Assembly (NCBI GenBank): GCA_028715905.1 | Contig: JAQUQV010000026.1 | Coordinates: 1-34,160, forward strand | Direction of reading: 5' to 3' | Source: Kiritimatiellia bacterium | GTDB lineage: Bacteria > Verrucomicrobiota > Kiritimatiellia > JAAZAB01 | DNA length: 34,160 nucleotides | Part shown: positions 30,791 through 34,160 of the stretch, in pieces | Layout: each line of letters opens with the position of its first letter | Numbering within the stretch: the stretch's first letter is position 1 | Notes under the pieces: model-generated | Told to the model about the DNA's origin: nothing | The model's database searches: none | Seen by the model: only the letters and a program-made list of their open reading frames with translations | Position numbers and translations under genes: made by a program

Positions 30791-30816
30791 GATCCACGGT
30801 CTCCTTGTTTGCCCCC

Positions 30817-30845
30817 GAATATTGCACGAATTTCGTGCAATATTC
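30817..30845 (-). promoter_or_regulatory. Perfect 13-bp inverted repeat upstream of yjbQ
   Basis: GAATATTGCACGA (30817-30829) and TCGTGCAATATTC (30833-30845) are perfect inverse complements with a 3-nt centre. It lies just upstream of the ribosome binding site of yjbQ. No U-run follows, so an operator, an mRNA leader hairpin or a mobile palindromic unit are all possible. Confidence 0.55.
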
Positions 30846-30968
30846 AGGTTGTAAAATAAATTGAGTTTGTCATTTTTAATTTTGCCGCACAAGCACAAAC
30901 CCACACCTCCGTTGCGGGCGGCTGCCTGTTCCCTTAGCAAACCCCTTGCCCGGGGCTTGAAAATCAAT

Positions 30969-30996
30969 TTGACAGGAAGAAAAAAGCAGGTATTAT
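30969..30996 (+). promoter_or_regulatory. Strong sigma-70 promoter of tRNA-Val
   Basis: TTGACA (30969-30974) is a perfect -35 box and TATTAT (30991-30996) a near-perfect -10, 16 bp apart. Transcription would start close to 31003, about 10 nt before the tRNA. Confidence 0.85.
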
Positions 30997-31012
30997 TCCG
31001 TTCTCTTCTCAA

Positions 31013-31089
31013 GGGCGATTAGCTCAGTTGGCTAGAGCACTACCTTGACATGGTAGGGGTCGGAGGTTCGAGCCCTCTATCGCCCACCA
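31013..31089 (+). tRNA. tRNA-Val, anticodon GAC
   Basis: The acceptor GGGCGAT (31013-31019) pairs with ATCGCCC (31079-31085). The anticodon stem CTACC/GGTAG encloses TTGACAT, with GAC at 31047-31049. The T arm is GGAGG TTCGAGC CCTCT. Discriminator A31086 is followed by encoded CCA. Length is 77 nt. Confidence 0.97.
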
Positions 31090-31185
31090 TAAGCCCAACC
31101 CCTCGCATCACATTATGCCCGCAATAATAATTTTCATGCGGGAATGAATTATGCCGCCAAAGTCGGCGCTTGTATTTGACCGCGG

Positions 31186-31250
31186 TAGGAGCCGCATCCC
31201 TATGCGGCGATTCCGGACGACAAAACCACCTCGCCGAACAGGAGTTCGGC
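31186..31250. repeat. Two-hairpin palindromic repeat downstream of tRNA-Val
   Basis: GCCGCAT (31191-31197) with ATGCGGC (31202-31208), and GCCGAAC (31233-31239) with GTTCGGC (31244-31250), are two perfect 7-bp stems with 4-nt loops. The element opens with GTAGGAGC, similar to the compound hairpin at 12381. The rest of 31090-31343 shows no gene. Confidence 0.45.
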
Positions 31251-31343
31251 CATGATTTCACGCTTTTCTACGGCACAATTGACCAGGCATGGCATCACTT
31301 AAGCAATGCACATGGCGCTGACCCTGCACCCTAAAATATCTAG

Positions 31344-31371
31344 CTGACAGACTGGCTGATTGATTTATATT
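31344..31371 (+). promoter_or_regulatory. Probable promoter of the antitoxin remnant, suggesting a leaderless transcript
   Basis: CTGACA (31344-31349) and TATATT (31366-31371) are 16 bp apart. The expected transcription start (about 31378) falls on the second ATG (31379), so the mRNA may have had almost no leader. Confidence 0.45.
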
Positions 31372-31372
31372 C

Positions 31373-31631
31373 ATGACCATGAAAACAATACAGATCGGCT
31401 CGTTTGAAGCAAAAACGCGTTTCAGTCAGCTCCTGCAGGAAGCGGAAAAAGGCAAAAGCTTTGACCTTAATTTTGCGCCGCGGCAAGCCCGTGGCGCAAC
31501 CCAGGGGAATTGGCTTGGCAGCCAACCTGAAACCCGGACGCGCAGCGTTGGATTTTTTTCGCGATACGCGCCGCAATTTACCAATTTCGCCTGCTGAAAT
31601 ACAGCGCTGGATCAACAAAGGACGGCCTTGA
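31373..31631 (+). pseudogene. Phd/YefM/VapB-type antitoxin, broken by a frameshift
   Basis: The first 31 codons read MTMKTIQIGSFEAKTRFSQL, then LQEAEKGKSFD, the DNA-binding start of a Phd/VapB antitoxin. The expected continuation appears one frame over as LILRRGKPVAQPRGIGLAA and runs to WINKGRP with a TGA at 31629-31631. One extra C in the run at 31465-31466 accounts for the shift. The unshifted frame continues only as meaningless residues to 31597. The restored protein would be about 85 residues, normal for the family, and its stop overlaps the toxin ATG in TGATG as in intact modules. Either the module is dead or the read contains an error at this base. Confidence 0.75.
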
Positions 31632-31750
31632 TGACCGATAAATGGGTAATGGATTGCTCTGCAATGGCCGCTGTTATTTTATGCAATCGCCCGGGCCCGG
31701 CGCCGGCAGGGACATCTGCCCAAACAATTCTGCCGCGTAAAACATTCTAA
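31631..31750 (+). pseudogene. VapC-like PIN-domain toxin, truncated to its first strand
   Basis: ATG 31631 overlaps the antitoxin stop. The 39-codon frame starts MTDKWVMDCSAMAAVIL, in which VMDCSA matches the first metal-binding Asp motif of PIN-domain ribonucleases (hhDxSA). After about 20 residues the similarity stops in a GC-rich hairpin-bearing sequence. The frame ends inside the palindrome at 31739. A full toxin has about 130 residues and three more acidic residues, none of which was found in any frame to the right. It is therefore a remnant. Confidence 0.65.
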
Positions 31751-31776
31751 CATTCTGCAGAATGTTAGAATGTTTT
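31739..31776. repeat. 38-nt perfect palindrome, left copy, at the 3' end of the ArsR-type gene
   Basis: AAAACATTCTAACATTCTG followed by its exact inverse complement, centred on CTGCAG (31755-31760). Each arm holds ACATTCT twice. It contains the stop codons of both the VapC remnant and the ArsR-type gene, giving both proteins the same last residues (KTF). The hairpin ends in TTTT on either strand, so it could serve as a bidirectional terminator. Confidence 0.85.
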
Positions 31777-32031
31777 CATGAATTTCAGAAAGGCTTGGCC
31801 GTAGGGCGAAGGAAAATGCGCCACCTGGCGGCCGCGATATTTTTTATTCAGGAGGCCGGCCTGAACCAACGCGCGGGTATGCTGGGAAATGGTTTTAAGG
31901 TTTGCGTTCAGCGTCAGCGCCAGATCGGCCAGCGCCATCCCCGCGTTTTGTTCAACGGCCAGCAAAATGGCAATGCGCCGATGATTGGCCGCCCCCTTGA
32001 AATACCGCTCCAGTTGTCTGGGTGTTTTCAT
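31765..32031 (-). CDS. Small ArsR-type winged-helix regulator
   Basis: An 88-residue protein that is a single winged-helix DNA-binding domain. It reads HRRIAILLAVEQNAGMALADLALTLNANLKTISQHTRALVQAGLLNKKYRGRQVAHFPS, with the recognition helix around LKTISQHTRALV and the wing KKYRGRQVAHF. The domain layout fits the ArsR superfamily. There are no Cys residues, so no thiol metal sensor site; the effector is unknown. GGGAGG (32045-32040) lies 8 nt before the ATG. The gene lies exactly between two copies of a perfect palindrome; the right copy covers its likely promoter, suggesting autorepression. It is convergent with the toxin-antitoxin remnant and divergent from the GbsR-type gene. Confidence 0.85.
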   Translation of the reverse strand: MKTPRQLERYFKGAANHRRIAILLAVEQNAGMALADLALTLNANLKTISQHTRALVQAGLLNKKYRGRQVAHFPSPYGQAFLKFMKTF

Positions 32032-32060
32032 AGCATTCGCCTCCCGTTTGCACGCGCTTT

Positions 32061-32096
32061 CAACATTCTAACATTCTGCAGAATGTTAGAATGTTG
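32061..32096. promoter_or_regulatory. 36-nt perfect palindrome, right copy, probable operator of the ArsR-type gene
   Basis: CAACATTCTAACATTCTG followed by its exact inverse complement, centred on CTGCAG (32076-32081). The inner 34 nt are identical to the left copy at 31739-31776. It lies 30-65 nt upstream of the ArsR-type ATG and overlaps the core promoter. Confidence 0.8.
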
Positions 32097-32100
32097 TCAA
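32073..32100 (-). promoter_or_regulatory. Probable promoter of the ArsR-type gene, embedded in the palindrome
   Basis: On the minus strand TTGACA (32100-32095) and CAGAAT (32078-32073) are 16 bp apart. The -35 is perfect; the -10 matches 4 of 6. The spacer and -10 are palindrome sequence, so a bound regulator would block polymerase. Confidence 0.5.
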
Positions 32101-32177
32101 GAAAAGAACGCGGAAAAGCAAGCATTCTATCGGAACTGGATAAAAACATTCGGCCGGCCCGCTATCGCCATGGCGCA

Positions 32178-32193
32178 GACGGGACATCCCGTC
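32178..32193. repeat. GGGACAT hairpin, with a partner copy at 31705-31720
   Basis: GACGGG and CCCGTC flank ACAT. At 31705-31720, GGCAG and CTGCC flank GGACAT. Both are followed within about 20 nt by TGCC(G)CGTAAA-like sequence, so a degenerate repeat may stand on each side of the ArsR unit. Nothing else is recognisable in 32101-32275. Confidence 0.3.
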
Positions 32194-32275
32194 TTCCCTT
32201 GCCCGTAAATTCTTTTCCGCAGACGGCCGAACGGATACGCGGGAAAAAAAACGACCCGAATTCCGAAAATAATTG

Positions 32276-32303
32276 TTGATTTTTTTGAGGGAGGGGATAT
32301 ATT
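32276..32303 (+). promoter_or_regulatory. Probable promoter of the GbsR-type gene
   Basis: TTGATT (32276-32281) and TATATT (32298-32303) are 16 bp apart in AT-rich sequence, about 27 nt before the ATG at 32330. Confidence 0.5.
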
Positions 32304-32329
32304 TAAGTAGTTTTACAAAATTATAAAAG

Positions 32330-32830
32330 ATGAAAAATCAAAAAAACAAAGCCGTCGGCGAGGTGCGCGCGCGCCTGGTTGAAACCGCCGGGCGCACCAC
32401 GCAGGATCTCGGCCTGGGCAGGATCATCGGCCAGGTGCTCGCCGATATTTATCTGACCGAGGGGGAGAGATCCCTGGACGACATCGGACAAAACCTGGGG
32501 CTCAGCAAGGCCGCCGTCAGCATCGCCGCGCGGCGTCTGGAGAGCCTGGGGCTTCTGCAGCGCAGCTGGAAACAAAGAGACCGCAAAAACTATTACCGGG
32601 TGGTTGACCATTTCGGGGTCGCCCTGCGGAGAGGCATAATGGAAATGATACGGGACAAGCTCCGCACCACCGGCGCGGAGCTTGACCATGCCGAAGCATT
32701 ACTGCGCCATACGGGCAACGACACAGGCGAAACAAAATTTCTGCGCGCCCGGCTCCAGCGCACCAAGCAGATATGCCGCCGCGCCGCGCGGGTTTTGAAT
32801 AACCCCGTCATGAAAATGATGGGATTGTAG
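32330..32830 (+). CDS. GbsR/MarR-type transcriptional regulator
   Basis: The 166-residue winged-helix protein resembles the GbsR branch of MarR regulators. LGRIIGQVLADIYLTEGERSLDDIGQNLGLSKAAVSIAARRLESLGLLQRSWKQRDRKNYYRV contains the helix-turn-helix (about residues 47-70) and the Arg-rich wing. A long C-terminal helical region (about 85-166) probably forms the dimer interface. GbsR proteins often control osmoprotectant or membrane-transport genes, but no such gene is adjacent here. There is no strong Shine-Dalgarno. It is divergent from the ArsR-type gene; both sit in the region right of tRNA-Val. Confidence 0.85.
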   Translation: MKNQKNKAVGEVRARLVETAGRTTQDLGLGRIIGQVLADIYLTEGERSLDDIGQNLGLSKAAVSIAARRLESLGLLQRSWKQRDRKNYYRVVDHFGVALRRGIMEMIRDKLRTTGAELDHAEALLRHTGNDTGETKFLRARLQRTKQICRRAARVLNNPVMKMMGL

Positions 32831-32964
32831 GCCGGTAGAAAATGGATGTTGCGCGTGGTAAAAGCTCGGCGCCCGCCTGCATCGCGACACCTGCCTTACG
32901 GCGGATCGGGATGCAACTGCGAGCAGGCATAATTTATAAAGACGGAGTGTAATTATTCTCGGAA

Positions 32965-33801
32965 ATGAAAAACATGAAGCCATCCAAAGCGGGCGATACC
33001 CGCAACCCAACTGGAGCCGGCCTGCCCCCAGGCCGGTCAGGCCGGGGTGATGGCGCCCCGGCTCCAAAAGATACACGCAAAAACGTGTATGTTTACAGAA
33101 AAGGTGCTAATTCGTCATTATCGCATCCCGCAAACATGGATGAATTAGCGGAGGAATGTTTGCAGGCTTTGGCTCAGCGCGGATTGGGCAGAATTATTTC
33201 AATTGGCGGCGCGTTGGGATTACTGCATTATCTGGATTACAGGGTTACCCGCGACGCCGATGCCTGGTGGAACGATTCTGCCGCAGAGACTGAAAAACAG
33301 CAGGTGATTGAAGTTATCCGACAGGTTTTAGCGTCCAGAGGCAATGTTCAGATTCGATCCTGGGGTGATGTGGTCAGTATTGAATTGGAAAACAAGGGGC
33401 GCGTGGTTTTCAGTTTCCAGATTGCCAGACGATCCGCGCGTCTGAGCGAAAGCCGAAAAGCGGCCTGGGCGGATATCTGGGTGGATGGTTGGGAGGATTT
33501 GTTGGCGTCAAAAATGACGGCTCTTATCGAACGCGGCGCTCCAAGGGATTTTCGGGATATTTTCGCCGTGTGCCATGCGGAATTAACGGCTCCCGCAGAC
33601 TGCTGGACATTATGGGCTAAACGTCAACTGCTGGCCGGAAGCGATGCCAACCCGGAACGGGCCAGGTTGGCCTTGCATGCCCATCTAAAACGCATTGCTT
33701 TGCATCGTCCGCTGGAAAACATTAAAGATAGGAGAGAACGCGCCGAAGCGGACAGCCTGCGGCGCTGGTTTAACGGAAAGTTTATTGATGCGCTCAAATG
33801 A
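32965..33801 (+). CDS. AbiEii-like nucleotidyltransferase-fold protein
   Basis: The 278-residue frame contains a nucleotidyltransferase core of the AbiEii type. IISIGGALGLLHYLDYRVTRDADAWW has the GG motif and the DxD-like acidic pair for metal and NTP binding. DIWVDGWEDLLASKMTALIERGAPRDFRDIFAVCH is the typical second part, with a conserved Lys and the RDF-D segment. AbiEii-type proteins are toxins of type IV toxin-antitoxin or abortive-infection modules. The first 40 or so codons run through two hairpin elements (33011-33090), so the real start may be GTG 33085 or ATG 33136; no good Shine-Dalgarno decides. The next small gene overlaps the 3' end by 14 nt. No AbiEi-type antitoxin is seen upstream. 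Confidence 0.72.
   Translation: MKNMKPSKAGDTRNPTGAGLPPGRSGRGDGAPAPKDTRKNVYVYRKGANSSLSHPANMDELAEECLQALAQRGLGRIISIGGALGLLHYLDYRVTRDADAWWNDSAAETEKQQVIEVIRQVLASRGNVQIRSWGDVVSIELENKGRVVFSFQIARRSARLSESRKAAWADIWVDGWEDLLASKMTALIERGAPRDFRDIFAVCHAELTAPADCWTLWAKRQLLAGSDANPERARLALHAHLKRIALHRPLENIKDRRERAEADSLRRWFNGKFIDALK
33011..33090. repeat. Compound hairpins at the 5' end of the nucleotidyltransferase frame
   Basis: GGAGCCGG (33013-33020) pairs with CCGGCTCC (33058-33065), enclosing GGCCTG (33019-33024) with CAGGCC (33029-33034). A separate stem ATACACG (33071-33077) pairs with CGTGTAT (33084-33090). All are perfect. They would lie in the coding region if translation began at 32965, or in the leader if it began at 33136. 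Confidence 0.5.
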
Positions 33802-34105
33802 ACTGCTGAATATTGAGGGAGCTCTTTATCCCGATCAAAATCCTCCCGCTTCATTGAAAGCTCTGGCGGACCGGGTGGATTTTCTGGCCCGCATGTGCGC
33901 GGCATGGGATTTTGGCATTCTGCCGGATGAAAAAGTTGTCCGTGAGATTACCACGCCAGGCTGGCGTAAGGCGGTAGAAGCGTGCGAATTATTAACCTCT
34001 CCGTCTTATCATTTGTTGCGCGAATGGCAAGGTCTGCCGTCCAAGCCATTTTTAGGGCAGACGTCGCCGGAAATTGTTAATGACCCGAATCTGGTCCATG
34101 TATGA
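33788..34105 (+). CDS. Small protein of unknown family, partner of the nucleotidyltransferase
   Basis: A 105-residue protein starting at ATG 33788, which overlaps the last 14 nt of the nucleotidyltransferase gene in another frame; translational coupling is likely. It reads MRSNELLNIEGALYPDQNPP, then helical segments (SLKALADRVDFLARMCAAWDF and GWRKAVEACELL), and ends near PEIVNDPNLVHV. No family was recognised: it is not an obvious HEPN, AbiEi or MarR-type domain. An in-frame earlier start at 33695 is open, but those codons are antiparallel to good nucleotidyltransferase sequence in another frame and are unlikely to be used. By position it could be the cognate antitoxin or accessory subunit. 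Confidence 0.55.
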   Translation: MRSNELLNIEGALYPDQNPPASLKALADRVDFLARMCAAWDFGILPDEKVVREITTPGWRKAVEACELLTSPSYHLLREWQGLPSKPFLGQTSPEIVNDPNLVHV

Positions 34106-34113
34106 CTTCGTCG

Positions 34114-34152
34114 TTCTTTTGGACGCCGTCCGTTGGCCGGTATCCAAAAGAA
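34114..34152. repeat. Inverted repeat at the right edge
   Basis: TTCTTTTGGA (34114-34123) and TCCAAAAGAA (34143-34152) are perfect 10-bp inverse complements, 19 nt apart. It begins 8 nt after the small gene's stop. There is no U-run, so it may be a repeat or the end of an element continuing beyond the window. Confidence 0.45.
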
Positions 34153-34160
34153 TAATCCGA

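Noticed and set aside
30791-31012. N-terminal extension of the YjbQ protein
   Set aside because: The frame is open upstream, but those codons include the 13-bp palindrome and tRNA promoter region, and the good ribosome binding site sits before ATG 30790.
31040-31261. 73-codon minus-strand frame crossing tRNA-Val
   Set aside because: It is antisense to most of the tRNA and to a palindromic repeat, with no ribosome binding site or family resemblance.
31739-32096. CRISPR array
   Set aside because: Only two repeat copies exist, about 320 bp apart, and the space between is a protein-coding gene rather than spacers.
32091-32279. 62-codon frame as the missing C-terminal part of VapC
   Set aside because: It contains none of the later PIN-domain acidic motifs and begins inside the right palindrome.
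31090-34160. Attachment-site duplication of the tRNA-Val 3' end
   Set aside because: No second copy of the T-arm and acceptor sequence was found downstream within the window.

Overview
The window looks like a piece of a GC-rich bacterial chromosome. The most likely home is the PVC group (Lentisphaerota, Kiritimatiellota or relatives). This is inferred from the mix of a DUF1573 protein, a secreted DUF4091 glycoside-hydrolase-like protein, many Gfo/Idh/MocA- and DegT-type sugar enzymes, and abundant short intergenic repeats built on 'CTCTGCG...GCGG' arms. No 16S gene or other decisive taxonomic marker is present, so the assignment is tentative. No phage structural gene, complete insertion sequence or CRISPR array was seen.

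Layout. Positions 1-3368 hold the end of a repetitive surface protein, a 12-helix MFS transporter, tRNA-Asp(GTC) and an exported helical-repeat protein. Positions 3482-7436 form a sulfur amino-acid block: a fused MetX-MetW protein, serine O-acetyltransferase, and a DUF1573 protein overlapping its end. Positions 7725-11020 are translation genes: six-domain ribosomal protein S1 and tyrosyl-tRNA synthetase. Positions 11101-17568 are carbohydrate and amino-sugar genes: a DegT-type aminotransferase ending in a clear intrinsic terminator, the DUF4091 protein, a Gfo/Idh/MocA oxidoreductase, glucosamine-6-phosphate deaminase, and an M24-fold protein that has lost metal ligands. Positions 17741-20668 are a surface-polysaccharide block: a small coiled-coil protein and two GT4-like glycosyltransferases. 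A zinc-ribbon protein lies convergent to it. Positions 21337-27527 are a second sugar block: an AraC regulator, a GH38 alpha-mannosidase behind a 21-bp-period direct repeat that fits an AraC operator, a class II aldolase, and sn-glycerol-1-phosphate dehydrogenase. PriA and a YjbQ-family protein follow on the minus strand.

From tRNA-Val(GAC) at 31013 to the right edge the character changes to an accessory region. It holds a decayed Phd/VapBC-type toxin-antitoxin pair, a small ArsR-type regulator bracketed by two copies of a perfect palindrome sharing a 34-nt core, a GbsR/MarR-type regulator, and an AbiEii-like nucleotidyltransferase with an overlapping small partner of unknown family. This is the best place in the window to look for an undescribed system.

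How the parts may work together. Mannosidase, NagB, the oxidoreductase and the DUF4091 protein suggest glycan scavenging. Class II aldolase can make dihydroxyacetone phosphate, the substrate of the adjacent glycerol-1-phosphate dehydrogenase. CysE and MetX activate serine and homoserine for sulfur assimilation. Dispersed repeats occupy most of several intergenic gaps and in three cases end just before a start codon.
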